Part shown: one piece after another, positions 11,701 through 22,640 of the stretch
Numbering within the stretch: position 1 is the first letter of the stretch
How the letters are laid out: each line of letters starts with the position of its first letter
From: Adenanthera pavonina
Taxonomy: Eukaryota; Streptophyta; Magnoliopsida; Fabales; Fabaceae
Length of the DNA stretch: 64,000 nucleotides
NCBI GenBank assembly: GCA_026686845.1
Contig: JAIVEN010000015.1
Location: 22,921,501 to 22,985,500 of the forward strand
Direction of reading: 5' to 3'
Notes under the pieces: generated by a model
The model's database searches: none
The model's input: the letters and a program-made list of their open reading frames with translations, nothing else
What the model was told of the DNA's origin: nothing
Program-made: the position numbers and the translations under genes

Positions 11701-13550
11701 TGATGTTTTTGGATTTCTTCCAATAATTTCAATTCCAACTATCTTACCGAACTGGTCACCACCGAAAGTAACCTTTCCTACTTTCTTATCTCTCAACACA
11801 ATGAATTTTTCTTTGTCTCTAGTCATGTATCTCGAACAAGCACTATCCATGTACCATTTGTTGCTTTTCTTGGCCTTAAGACACACCTGTAAAACAAGTT
11901 TCAGTTCTTTCTTTTAAGTACTCATATTTGCTTGGGTCCTTTCTTGTTAGTGGAGGAATCCTTGGGAACCCATTTCATCCCATTGCCATTTCCTTCCTTC
12001 CTGAATATACAATTGGAGGACATATGACCCTTCTTATTACAGAAGTAGCAAGTGGAAAAAGGGTTAGAGGAAAGAGATGCATGTCTGAAATAATGATTAT
12101 ATGGGTCATATCCCAGACTAGTTTTATTCTGACTTACAATTTGGTTTTCCAGTAATACTTTCAGCATATCCTCATCTCTAGTGAGTTTGGTCAGAGTCTT
12201 GTGGAGATAATTATTCTTATCTCTCAACTCAATGCATGAGACACAAATAAAGGTGGGGGAAGAAGAAAACTATGAAGCAGTGTAAGATGTATGAGACTCA
12301 CTTTCAAGCTTGTGTATTTTCCTCTTAGCTTGACTCAGTTGTTTGGACACTTTGACAAATTCAGTCATCAATTCATTAAATGCATCATATAGTTCTTTGT
12401 AAGAAGGTTTAGAGTCACTTACCTCAGAATCACTATCACTATCTTGGTTGTGATTCTTCTCTTTCTCTGCAACCTCTTGAGCCATCAGACATAAGTTAGC
12501 AATTTCATCATCTCCTGCTGCTTCCTCTTCATCTGAACTATCTCCCCAGATGGAAGATATGAAAGCTTTCTTCTTTTTCCCTTTGTCAGCCTTTTTGTCA
12601 TTCCCTTATTTCCTGCTCAGCAAAGGACATTCTCATTTGATATGCCCAGGTTTCTTGCATTCACAGCATATGATTGAGTCTTTGTTTTCTTTATTGCTGC
12701 TAGTAGCTCCATCTTTCTTTGCAAATCTTCTGAATTTCTTCTTTCCATACATTTAGCCAAATTTCCTCATCAGCATAGCCATCATTTCTTCATCTAGCTC
12801 AACATCCTCCTTTGAATCATCATCATCATCTAATTCTACTTTGAGAGCCAAACTCTTCTTCCTCTTGTCAGATGAAGTAGATTCCTTGAGAGCCTTCAGC
12901 TACCCTTTATATTCTTCAAGACTCCCAAAGAGAGCTGTCACAGATGTCATAGATTCTCCCCTAGCTTCCTCTATTGCAGTCACCTTCGGTTACCACTCAA
13001 TGGGCAAAACTTTGAGAATCTTTCTGACTTTCTCAGACTGGGTGTATTCCTTTCCAAGGCTCTTCAGTTGATTCACAATGAGGGTAAATCTCTTCTGCAG
13101 ATCCTTAATATTTTCACCCTCTTTCATCTTGAAGCTTTCATATTCTCTAATGCACGTATTCAGCTTATTTTCTCTCACGCCAGTTGTCCCTTCATGAGCG
13201 ATCTCCAAATTATCCCACATGTCTTTGGCTATTGTATATTGAGACATTCTGTAAAACTCACCTTGATTGAGAGCACTGACCAAACAATGGTTAGCTTTAA
13301 AGTTAAGAAGGACCCTTCTCCTATCCTCCTCGTTCCATTCCTCTTCATGTTTCTCTCTATATTTCCTATCATCTTGTAGTTTTATCGGAATAAAATCTCC
13401 CTTCTGGATGACTGACCAAATATCCAGATCAATGGATTAAAGGTAAATCTGTATCCTTATCTTCCAATACCCATAATGTTCTCCACTAAAACCAAAAGGT
13501 CTATTGGTGTTGTTTCCTTCCGGAAGGACGCCTTCACCAAAGCCATCCAT
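8783..13550 (-). pseudogene. Copia gag-pol polyprotein, decayed
   Basis: The frame starts at an ATG at 13550, just inside the primer site. In order it shows a UBN2-type gag (about 13550-12990), a CCHC knuckle near 12650 and a second, CYFCNKKGHMSSNC, near 12040. The protease site reads DSACS where DSGCS is usual (about 11840). A GAG-pre-integrase HRRLAH block follows. The integrase core carries MDLIGP, RTDHGGEF and QQNGVVERKNR (11408-10700). RT shows MDVKSAFLNG and YVDD (9722-9733). RNase H ends at the TAA at 8783. Frame changes occur near 11890-11920, 11400 and 10700-10840, and there are many stops, for example at 13437-13439. It is not a functional polyprotein. Confidence 0.9.
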
Positions 13551-13591
13551 GTCTTCTCCCGGATTGTTAGATTCTTTAATTGGAAGTTTGG

Positions 13592-13603
13592 ACTCTGATA
13601 CCA
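13592..13603 (-). other. Primer-binding site (initiator tRNA-Met)
   Basis: On the minus strand TGGTATCAGAGT begins two bases inside the 5' LTR. It matches the complement of the 3' end of plant initiator methionine tRNA, the usual copia primer site. Confidence 0.92.
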
Positions 13604-14140
13604 CTTGTTAGCTCAGCTGGCTTCCCAAGAGGAGGGTGAATTAGGAAGATTGAAATTTTTTTGCAAAGACAAAATACAATAGTGATACTAAAAGGTAACT
13701 GAAAACAAAGTATAAGAAACAAAGAGCAAAGGGAAGAGAACTTAGTAGTTTATCCTAGTTTCGTCTATTCCACTTGATCTACATCCAGTCCCCAAGCCAC
13801 CACTTGGGATTTTTCCATTATTTCTTGCAAGATTTGAATGGGTTCTTGCAATGACCGTAGTACAACACCAGCCTGAACTTTGGACTGAAACAAGTTCTCT
13901 CACTCTTCTCACTCAAGAGTAAGACTATATCCCTTAGTGTAATCTCACACTAAATACTCTCTACAAGTGTGTAGATATTTACAAAATGAAAACTCTCTCA
14001 AAAGAGTAGATATGAAAGTTGAGATACAATGAATGAGCAAAACAGATGGTAGGTAAGCTTTGGATGAATCAATAAATGAATTAGCAAAGTTTTGGTGTGT
14101 ATATTGTTTTTCTTACTACCCAACAACTTAAATGAGGTCT

Positions 14141-14149
14141 TATTTATAG
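14141..14149 (-). promoter_or_regulatory. TATA-like box of the 5' LTR
   Basis: On the minus strand the sequence reads CTATAAATA. It is conserved in the other LTR at 4277-4285. It lies downstream of the palindrome array and about 540 bp from the inner LTR edge, fitting a U3/R boundary. Prediction from motif and position only. Confidence 0.6.
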
Positions 14150-14240
14150 TCTTGGGGTAAAACTATCTGTTGGAAATAAAGATTAACTATTATTCTCAGT
14201 AAAATAGCCGTTCACCTACCGCATTAAATGCATCTGACAG

Positions 14241-14701
14241 AGGTTATATGGATAACCTCCTCATGTTATGCGAATAACGGGTAATTGTTTTCCTTTGTTT
14301 TCAATATAGAGCTTTTCATTATGTAGATAACCTAGCTAGGTTATGCGGATAACGTACTATCCAGAATGACTAAGTTTTAGCTCAAAATTATTTTCATGAA
14401 AACCACTCAGTTATTAGGATAACGTTAAGTTTTTCTCAAACTGAGCTTTTATGAAACTTAGGTTATCAGGATAACCTCCCAAGGTTATGCGGATAACCTG
14501 TTTTGCTAAAGAAAAGCTATTAGTTCTGTAACATAGGTTATGCAGATAACCTACATACTTGAGGGAAGTTCAAGTATTCTGAAATATAGGTTATGCGGAT
14601 AACCTCCTTAGGATATGCGGAGAACCTTTTAACAGAGAAAAGTCCAAGTACTCTGTAACACACGTTATATGGACAACCTCCCTAAGTTATGCGAATAACG
14701 G
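14241..14701. repeat. Array of 18-bp palindromes in 22-bp doublets, 5' LTR U3
   Basis: Copies start at 14241/14263, 14316/14338, about 14408, 14460/14482, 14535, 14588/14610 and 14662/14684. Weaker copies continue to about 14920. It lies about 90 to 800 bp upstream (minus strand) of the TATA-like box at 14141-14149, where enhancer elements of LTR promoters usually sit. The 14482 copy is the one missing from the other LTR. Confidence 0.85.
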
Positions 14702-15316
14702 GCTGTACAATACCACTTACATTCACTATTCACTTCCTTATATGAACAAGGTGCCAACCTTATTAAGATAACCACCTGGACAGACTTGAGAACTTAATCC
14801 TCAAGCTGTGTTATGCTGATAACCTCAATCCCTTTTCATGAAATTAAAGAATGGACTTTAGAAAAGTTTTGAGATTGAGTCTTTATCCCCATAACCTTAA
14901 ATGGTTATGCGTATAAGGTAAGATATTATCTTGAAAATAGGGTAAACACTTAGAAACATCTTTGAAATTGAGATCTTATCCCATAAGCTAAAACATTTTC
15001 ATGAAAACCAGTTGAATACTTAGAATCAGTTTGAAATTGAAATTTTATCCTCATAAGATAGCTCTTTTCTTGAAAACCATTTTGAAATCGTGAGCTAATC
15101 ATTAATCATTCAATTAGTTATCTCATTAATATTGGGTTAATTGAAATTCAAAGCTCAACTACCTTCTTTTACAAATAATTTCCTAAAACATGTGAAACAA
15201 CTCTTCAATTACCAGGAAACTCCAACTTTGTTCTTTATTTCTCTTGTGTTCCTTTGATATTAGATCTCCACGCTCATTTGTTTTAGAATCATCAAAACAT
15301 CTGAATTAACAGCCTT

Positions 15317-16298
15317 AACAATTAAAAATCTACATAAGAAATGTTGCAGTAAGAAACCCCAAGTTTTATTTTTAATTGAGACAAAACAAAAAAGTTAGTG
15401 TGGTGGGAAGAATTAGAAGATGTAATTTTGCCAAGGGTTGGATTATTGATCCAATGGGTTTGTCCGGTGGTCTCGCATTATGGTGGAATGATTATGTGGA
15501 TTTGGAGGTTCTTCAACTTTCTAGGAACTTTATTCACGTTCAAATTGGAAATGACGGTGTTTTTGGTTTTAATTTTATCACTTGTGTCTATGGTGCTGCT
15601 ATTGAAAGGGTGAGAAGGAACGTTTGGAATAGTATTTCAGCTTTAGTTGCTACTATTATGGGTTATTGGCTCTGCATAAGTGATTTTAATGACATTACCT
15701 CACAAAATGAGAAATTGGCCTAGGGCAAGGGGTAAAACTCAAGCTGTAAGGAAAATTTTGAATTTTTAGAGGTTTATTGCTAGCTATGGTTTTATTGATT
15801 TGGGCTTCAAAGGTTGCAAATTCACTTGGGATAATCACCGCATTGGAAGCAATCATATTAAGGAGCTTATTAACAGGGCTTTTGGTAATGTGGAGTTTAG
15901 AAATGTTTTCCCTAAAGCTCAGGTATTTCATATTGAGCTTATTAGCTCTAACCATGCTATGTTATTTGCTGATTTACTGTTCTCTAACTCTAAAACTCCT
16001 AGACAATTTAAATTTAAAGTGTTCTAGACTACTCATGATGATTATAGGCATGTAGTGAAAAATAGTTGGGATCAGAAAGAGAGAATTTGGGATGATGGTA
16101 TTAGAGATGTTATTTGTAGATTGGATGTCTGTAGGAAGAATTTAATTGAATGGAGTAGGAAGGTTTTCCCTAATAATTGATTGATGAGTCAATGACTAGA
16201 CTTTTTGAGTGTTGAATGGGTGTTATTATTGATGATAGTTTGAAAGAGGCTAAGAATATTAACGAGCCATGTCGAGAGTTATACAATTTAATACTAGG
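15317..16298 (+). pseudogene. LINE ORF2 endonuclease (APE-like), broken
   Basis: The first residues, WNYQGLG (the usual start of plant LINE ORF2), lie left of the copia element at about 3706-3743. The frame continues at 15317 with KKPQVLFLIETK, the E-T-K endonuclease signature, then GGLALWW. Stops and frame changes are present, so it cannot be translated as one protein. An intact family member cuts target DNA for target-primed reverse transcription. The piece ends at the solo LTR inserted at 16299. Confidence 0.7.
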
Positions 16299-18538
16299 TG
16301 CAAATGATTTATAATAGAGATGCAACATAGGTCATGTTCTAAGGGAGGCAACACTTAATATGCGAGCAAGACTTTGAATTCCTAAGTTAAAATAATAAAA
16401 AAAATGCACCTAAATGACTAAAAAAATCATTGTAATTAAAAATAGATTAAATTAACTAAATTAAAATGCAATACATTAATGCAATTAATTAAATTATAAT
16501 GCAACTAAAATGTAAATCTAAACGAGTCCTAAAAGAAATGAAGTGCAAACTAAACTAAACTAATTAAATGCAAACGACCTATAACTACTAATGAAATGTA
16601 ATTAAAAATGCAAACTAACTATTAATAAATAAAATGCTAATACTACTATTTTTTTTTATGATATGCAATGTAAACTATTTAATATGTAAGTGCCAACTAT
16701 AGCTAAGATTTAGGGGGATTTGTTTTTAAATTCAAAATTAAATCAAATTAAAATAAACAATTAGTTAAAACAAAATAAACACTAAATAAGGATTAAAAGA
16801 AAATAAATATTCAATTATGAAAAATGTGGATCATTCATGGGTTTGACAAGTAATTCAGTTCTATCCTAGCTTGAGTCCAACTACAACAGGAATGAGTAAG
16901 TTCTTGATTAAGCAAACTAATTAGATTAGACACTTAATTACTTTAAGCATAATCTAAATAATTGATTAATCCTAAATACCTCTAGTTGTTAATTAATCAC
17001 CTAAAATTAGTCTACCCAATTAATTAAGCCTAATCTCAATATTAATTGAGTTTATATTAAATCTGAAAAATTGGATAAAATTATCTAATTAAACCAAATT
17101 AGATAAGTAACTCCCTAATTATGCAGCACTAGACATAACATTATCTAGATCATATCATAACCCAATAAATTAATCAAGATAACACCAAATTGGGGCAAAA
17201 TACACAAAAATCCAGGTCTAAAACATGCATAAATCCAACTCAATTCAACATTAAACAACTAGGATAATGCATACAATACATTTTAAACTCAAATCCGATC
17301 TCTAATTATCAAGATATTTATAAATTTTCATCAATCTTAACTTAGAAAACCTAAGATAAAACCAAATAAAATTCAAAAAAATCAAGATGATAAAAGAAAA
17401 CTTCTCATTCCTCTATTTATGCTCTAGCCAAACTTTAGAACCCAAACTCCTTGCATTACTCCATGAATGAACCACCCAAGCCTTTTAGCTCCTCATTTGC
17501 AAGGAGACACCAAGGGAAAGCAAGAGAGTTTCGGCCATTTTCATGCTTAAGTGGAAGCTTGCAACGAAACTTGAAGATGGTACGGAGGAGAAGACCCACG
17601 GTTTCAAGCTTCTTTCTGAAATGGAAGAATACAGTGGACAGAGAGTGAAGAAGGGAGAGAGAACCGATGGTGCTATTGGAAAATAGGAGGGAGCTCAAAA
17701 ACTGTGTGGGGATGGAAGGAAGGAATCAAGAATGGAGGAATGTTGGGGAAAAAAATGGAGTGAATCAAGATTGAAGGTGAAATCCAAGAAAGGAAGTGAG
17801 AATAAAGGAAAAGAGGTGGCTGCTCCTTTCTGGACGAAGGGCTTCGAACATAAGAAAGAAGAAAGGCCAAGGGGTATGTTTGGTTGCGTAGAAATGGAAT
17901 AAGAAAATGTTATATAAACTAATTAAAATAAAGACAGATACAAATGGACAAATAAAGATAAGAAAAAATAAGAAAGCTGAGAAAATAAATGTTCCATAAA
18001 ATTCCTCATCTCTAATCACTAAAATTCCCTTTCAAAATTTTATTCTCTATGGATCATAACATGCAAGAAAATATTACATCAAATAGGTTATGTTCCCAAT
18101 TAAATAAATGCAGATTAAATTTTGATCCAAGGAAATTAAATTAATCATGGAATAAAATTTAAGTTCAATTTGGAGGAAAATTATGAGTCAAAATGATAAA
18201 AATAAAAGAAATAAAATACTAAAAAGATTCCAAATTTCTTTAACAATTTTGCTCATAAATAGATCAATTTTGAATCATTTTTTAATCACAATTAAACTAC
18301 AAATGACCCATAATAACATTAAAATGAAAGGATTAAATTTTTGAAATAATTTGGAAAGTGAAAATAATCAAAATTAAAGCTTAATTTCCTAAAATTATCC
18401 CAAAATTCTCATTTATTACAAATTAAGACTAATTTCCTAAATATTATCTAAATCACACAAAATTAGCCAAATTTCAATATTAAAAATGCTTAAATAAGGG
18501 GAATAAAAATAATAAAAATTTATTATTATCAAATATCA
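16299..18538 (-). mobile_element. Solo LTR (2240 bp) inserted in the LINE
   Basis: Read on the minus strand it starts TGATATTTG and ends ATTTGCA. It is flanked by CTAGG (16294-16298) and TTGGG (18539-18543), which differ by two transitions and fit a decayed 5-bp duplication. Removing it with one flank restores the LINE frame across the junction. It is non-coding and AT-rich, with a TATA-like CATAAATAG on the minus strand near 17420. The absence of internal domains points to a solo LTR. Family not determined; its start loosely resembles the sequence at 958. Confidence 0.65.
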
Positions 18539-18543
18539 TTGGG

Positions 18544-20579
18544 GAAGTTGAGAAATTGTGGGATAGAGAGGAACTTTATTGGTGGCAACAATCCCGAATT
18601 AATTAGTTAAGGGCAGGGGATAGAAATTTTGCATTTTTTCACCTAACTACTGTTCAAAAGCAGCAGAATAATAATATTGTGAGAATAAAAAATGACGCAA
18701 GGGTATGGCTTGAAGAGGAAAATGATATTGCTTCATGTATAGCTGAGTTTTATGTTAATCTACTTAAAAGTTTTGGCCCTAGATCTTTGCAGCCTGTTTT
18801 ACAATTTGTGAACAAGAAAATTGATGATAGCATGAACACAAATCTAGTTTGTCCAGTTATGAAGATTTAGGTTAAAGAAGTTGTTTTCCAGCATCAAGGG
18901 CTTAATTAAAGCGCCTGGACATGATGGATTTTCAAGTAAATTTTATGAATTCTCATGGGACGATGTTAGTGATAGTCTTTTTGCTATGGCAAAGGATTTC
19001 TTTGATGGTGTGGGGTTGATTGATAATTTGAATGACACTAATATTGTGTTGGTCCCTAAGACGGACCATCTTGAAACTGTTGGTCACTTTAGGCCAATAG
19101 GTCCTTGTAATTTTGTGTATAAGTTAATTTCAAAAATCCTTGCCAATCGAATGAAAAAAGTTCTTCGTGTTTGTATCTCTTGTAGCAAAGCGCTTTTGTA
19201 GGAAGAAGGTTAATACAAGATAATATTACTGTTGCTCATGAGGTTCTCCATTACTTAAAAAATAAAAGGAATGGGGGTAAATATGAATTTGCACTTAAAG
19301 TTGATATGAACAAGGCTTATGACCAGATTGAGTGGGACTTTTTAGAGAAGGTGTAGCTGTGTATGGGTTTTTGTCATGCTTGGGTTAGGTGCATTATGTG
19401 TTGTGTGACCTCTTTAAAATTCAATTTATATCTCTCTAGGAAAAAGATACATGAATTTTGTCCTCAAAGAGGTTTAAGACAAGGTGATCCCCTCTTTCCT
19501 TATTTGTTCATTATTGTTGCTGAGGTATTATCTTTGATGGTTAATGCAGTCATTGATAATGGTGATTTAAAGGGTATTAAGTTGTCAAGGAATTGTCCCA
19601 TGTCAACACATAATTTTTTTGTTGATGATGTTTTGTTTTTTATGAGGGCTAATGAGACAAATTGTGTTAAAGTGAATGAGATTTTGGCTGCTTATTGTGG
19701 GGTGTCTAGTCATAAATTAACTGTGATAAATCTTGTATTTTTTTTCTCCAAAAATACTCCTGCAAATGTTAGAAGTTTTGTGTGTCAGTTTTTGAACATT
19801 TCTAACTCTGTTAATCGTGGGAAATATTTGGGGGTGCTTAGAAAATGGGGAAGGTCAAAACAAGAGGCTCTAGTTTATGTGTGAGAAAGAGTAGGGAATA
19901 AGGTACAATCTTGGAAATCAAAATTATTGTCCTTTGCAAGTAGGGAGGTTATGATTAAGGCTATTGTGAATGCTATCCCTCTCTTCCCTATGGCCGTTTT
20001 TAAGTTTCCTAAGCAGACTTGTAAGGAACTTGACAGTATAATTTCTTGAAGATTAACTGTGATGCTGCCTTTGTTAAGGGAACAGGATATGTTGTTGTAG
20101 GGATAATCTGTTGTGATTGGAATGGTGATTGGTTGTGGGGCTTTGGTGAATGTGTGGTAGCAGGATCAAGTTTCTATGCTAAGGCTTTGGCATCAAGGAA
20201 GGCCATTCTTTTGGCATTTGAACTTTCATATGGTAGTGTAATTTTTTAGTTTGATTGTGTTATTTTAGTCTTTTGCTTGAAGTCTGATAGGTTAGATTTG
20301 TGTGAAAGGAGTTGTGGGGGTGTCATTTTTAATATTAATGAGGAGTTATTATCCTTAGTGGGCTCTTCTGTGTCTTGGGTTTGTCTCAAGGCTAATTGTT
20401 TTGCTTATTGGTTAGCAGATGCTGCTTGTAAGGAGTTGGGTCCTTGTGAATGGGTGTTTTCACCACCACCTCCTTTGGATTCTCTTTTAGCTAAGGATAA
20501 TAGCATTTCACATTATGCATTTGATCACTCTTCCAACTCTCATTCTTCTAGTTTTGATAGGGATGGGATTGGATAATTT
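18544..20579 (+). pseudogene. LINE ORF2 reverse transcriptase plus RNase H, broken
   Basis: From 18544 the frame reads WDREELYWWQQSRIN, the linker before RT in plant LINEs. RT blocks follow: KAPGHDGF, an FRPIGPCNFVYKLISKILANR-like block, LKVDMNKAYD, LRQGDPL, and FVDD (19618-19629) where FADD is usual. Stops lie at about 18868, 19199 and 19354. RT passes at about 20046 straight into an RNase H domain beginning INCDAAF, so the zinc-binding linker normally between them is missing. In the RNase H domain AEALA reads AKALA, losing an expected acidic residue. The RNase H frame is also interrupted near 20248. Confidence 0.75.
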
Positions 20580-20674
20580 TTGTGTTTGGATGATTTGGTG
20601 TTAATTTTTGTACACATTTAGACCAATGCTTGTGATTTCTTTTATTCTATTAATAATATGAGCATATTGTGGTT

Positions 20675-20684
20675 AAAAAAAAAA
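20675..20684 (+). other. LINE poly-A tail
   Basis: A run of ten A follows a TAATATGAGCATATTGTGG-like 3' end common in plant LINEs. It marks the 3' end of the LINE on the plus strand. Confidence 0.6.
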
Positions 20685-20748
20685 GACTGTGTTTGATAAC
20701 TTAACATTCAACCACCTCAACTCAAGGAGAAACCACGGATAACACTTA

Positions 20749-21694
20749 AGGCCCATTTGGTTCGTTTACAACCCTACTCCCCCAATGTAAAGATAATGAG
20801 CTTCACATTTGTTGAGTTTAAGGTTTGGTTGAATATTTCACATGTGATCTTGATTACTTAATTGATCTTGATTACTTCTATAGAAATGATTCTGATTACA
20901 TAATATTTTGCATGTGAAGGCCTTTACATAGATGTAATGAGATGCAAAAAGATATTAATACCCTTATGAAAACAAATATTAACAAATTCCCTTTGATCGT
21001 CTCCTTATATCCTCTCCTTGTCGTTGTCACCACCATTTACCTCCTCATTCTTCCAATGGTGACCACCCACCAAAGCAAATTTGACAATGACTACCCACAA
21101 TGACAACCATTCACCAGAGTAGATTTGAGACTCACGAACGAAGAAGCATCTTTGTGGCCATCCATTGTTGCCCTCCCCAACGTCGTTGTCATCTTCTTCA
21201 TCTCCAGTGACCATACCTTCCTGTGATCTAATCTTCTTCCTCCCCCACCAGATCTGAGCCTCGCGAACAGAGAAGTGTCTTCGTGGCCACCCATTGTGGA
21301 CTTGATAGCAACCTTCTTCCATCTCCATCCTCTTTGATCTTTATTCCTTCTCCGTCAACTTTCTTCCATCTCCATCCTTCTTTCTGATCTATTTCCCGTG
21401 GACTCCATCTTCACCCTTTATTTTTTTTTTTAATTGTGACTAGATGCTTGTATGCATTGTTGCCGAAAAAGATGGTGATCAGTGACAATTCTGATGTCGA
21501 GTAAATACTTGGGTGGGTAGGAGAATTTTTCTAAGACTAAGGGCAATATGATCATTTCACTTCTGTTTTTATTTTTTTAATATAAAAAAATAACATTACA
21601 TCATTATTTATATCCTACCAAATAAATTCACATATAATCATCATCCCATCATATTACATTACATTACCCCTATGTAATTAAACCAAACATGCCC
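20749..21694. mobile_element. MITE-like element, PIF/Harbinger type
   Basis: The ends read AGGCCCATTTGGTT and, inverted, GGGCATGTTTGGTT. TTA lies on both sides (20746-20748 and 21695-21697), fitting a TTA target-site duplication. Positions 20999-21420 are GC-richer and carry two diverged direct repeats (about 21115-21168 and 21246-21299). On the minus strand these give short ORFs containing NGWPRRHFSVREAQIW-like repeats. No transposase is visible. Confidence 0.5.
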
Positions 21695-21855
21695 TTAATT
21701 TACATGACTCTGGATCAGGATCTTCTCCTCATTATAAAGATAAGTAACAAGTATTAATCTTATATCTAATTAATTAAACCATCCAATCTAAAATTGAATG
21801 GTTGAGATTTAATTTTATTTCATTTTTATAATTTAATTATGTCAATAGAAATATA

Positions 21856-22114
21856 CTCCCTCCATCCATATTATAAGGCACAGAAAGGAGTTTCATGCAT
21901 AATAAAAAAATATTTATTATATCCTTAAATTTCTAAAAAAAACCAAAATTTTCAATTTTACTCCTATTAATTCAACTCTTTTAATTAAATATAGCATAAG
22001 TTACATACTAATAATACAATAAAAAAATAAAAATAATAAATTATTACATGTTACCTTATATTATGGGAACAAAAAAAATCTCTCATATTATCTTATAATA
22101 TAGGACGAAGGGAG
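21856..22114. mobile_element. Stowaway-type MITE (259 bp)
   Basis: Starts CTCCCTCCATCC and ends GGACGAAGGGAG, flanked by TA on both sides (21854-21855, 22115-22116). Inner ends TATTATAAG and CTTATAATA continue the inverted repeat. AT-rich and non-coding. Its interior is visibly similar to 40898-41159. Confidence 0.8.
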
Positions 22115-22395
22115 TAATGGAGAATAAAAATAATTTGTTGCCTATCAAAATTTTAAATAATGATGTTTTAATATTAAAAACTAAAAAGTAAAAAAATTTA
22201 AAATCTTGACCCTTCAAATCAAATTTAAATGATTCAGATAAGATTAGTACACTCTACTCATTTTTGGGATGAGTAGGGGATCTAGACTCATTATGAGTCT
22301 ATTTAATTATATTATTACCCATTGTTTTTTACGTCACTTTAAAACATGCACTTTTAAGTTTTACTTAAAAAATACATCGAATCCCTAGGATATGG

Positions 22396-22640
22396 GTTTT
22401 TTGTTTTTTTACTAGGGAAGAAGAGTTTCATTAAATAATGAAAAACAAAGGTCCACATAGTCAAAAACAACAAAGCAAGAAATCAACAACATCAACAGAA
22501 ACAAATCGAGCATCAGACCCAAGAATAGAAGAAAGAGGAGGTGGGGGATTCAATTTCCAAGCAACATCACACTTCTTAATAGCAAAATTAGCAAGTCAAT
22601 GAGCCTTCAAATTAGAACTCCAGAGACACCAATGGAAAGA
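22396..22640 (-). pseudogene. LINE 3' fragment (RNase H C-terminus)
   Basis: On the minus strand from about 22640 a frame reads SSNLKAH, stop, LANFAIKKCDVAW. This matches the end of the RNase H domain of plant LINEs (N-x-x-AH-x-LA-x-FA). It is followed by a typical LINE 3' tail ending near the A-rich stretch at 22396-22440 (reverse strand). It is a separate, 5'-truncated copy from the LINE at 2520-20685. Confidence 0.5.

Larger units (their letters stand above)
3744..15311 (-). mobile_element. Full-length Ty1/copia LTR retrotransposon, SIRE/Maximus type
   Basis: Two long direct repeats (3744-5426 and 13606-15311) start TGTTA and end TAACA. They are flanked by identical 5-bp duplications GCCTT (3739-3743 and 15312-15316). 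A primer-binding site next to the right LTR and a polypurine tract next to the left LTR set the minus orientation. Internal order on the minus strand is gag, protease, integrase, reverse transcriptase, RNase H, then an extra ORF before the 3' LTR. That order is copia, and the size, long LTRs and extra ORF match the SIRE/Maximus lineage. Stops and frameshifts make it non-autonomous. LTR copies differ by about two dozen changes in the first ~380 bp, mostly transitions, so the insertion is not recent. Confidence 0.93.
13606..15311 (-). repeat. 5' LTR of the copia element (1706 bp)
   Basis: TGTTAGC to ATTAACA, paired with 3744-5426. The primer-binding site lies two bases inside its inner edge (13592-13603), so on the minus strand this LTR drives transcription. 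U3 carries the palindrome array (14241-14701 and weaker copies to about 14920) and a TATA-like box at 14141-14149. Confidence 0.93.
2520..20685 (+). mobile_element. Plant L1-type LINE, split by two later insertions and decayed
   Basis: The element runs on the plus strand: ORF1 remnant (about 2520-3709), ORF2 endonuclease (3706-3743 continuing at 15317-16298), reverse transcriptase (18544 to about 20040), RNase H (20047-20576) and a poly-A tail at 20675-20684. A copia element (3744-15311) and a solo LTR (16299-18538) interrupt it. Removing each insertion plus one target-site copy restores the ORF2 frame at both junctions. The left boundary is approximate and I found no convincing target-site duplication for the LINE itself. 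Confidence 0.75.

Noticed and set aside
3622..20699. 12-bp match TGTGTTTGATAA at 3622-3633 and 20688-20699 as the LINE target-site duplication
   Set aside because: The right copy follows the poly-A tail as expected. However, the left copy lies inside the ORF1 frame, which continues past it to the GGWP tail, so the LINE starts further left. Treated as chance.
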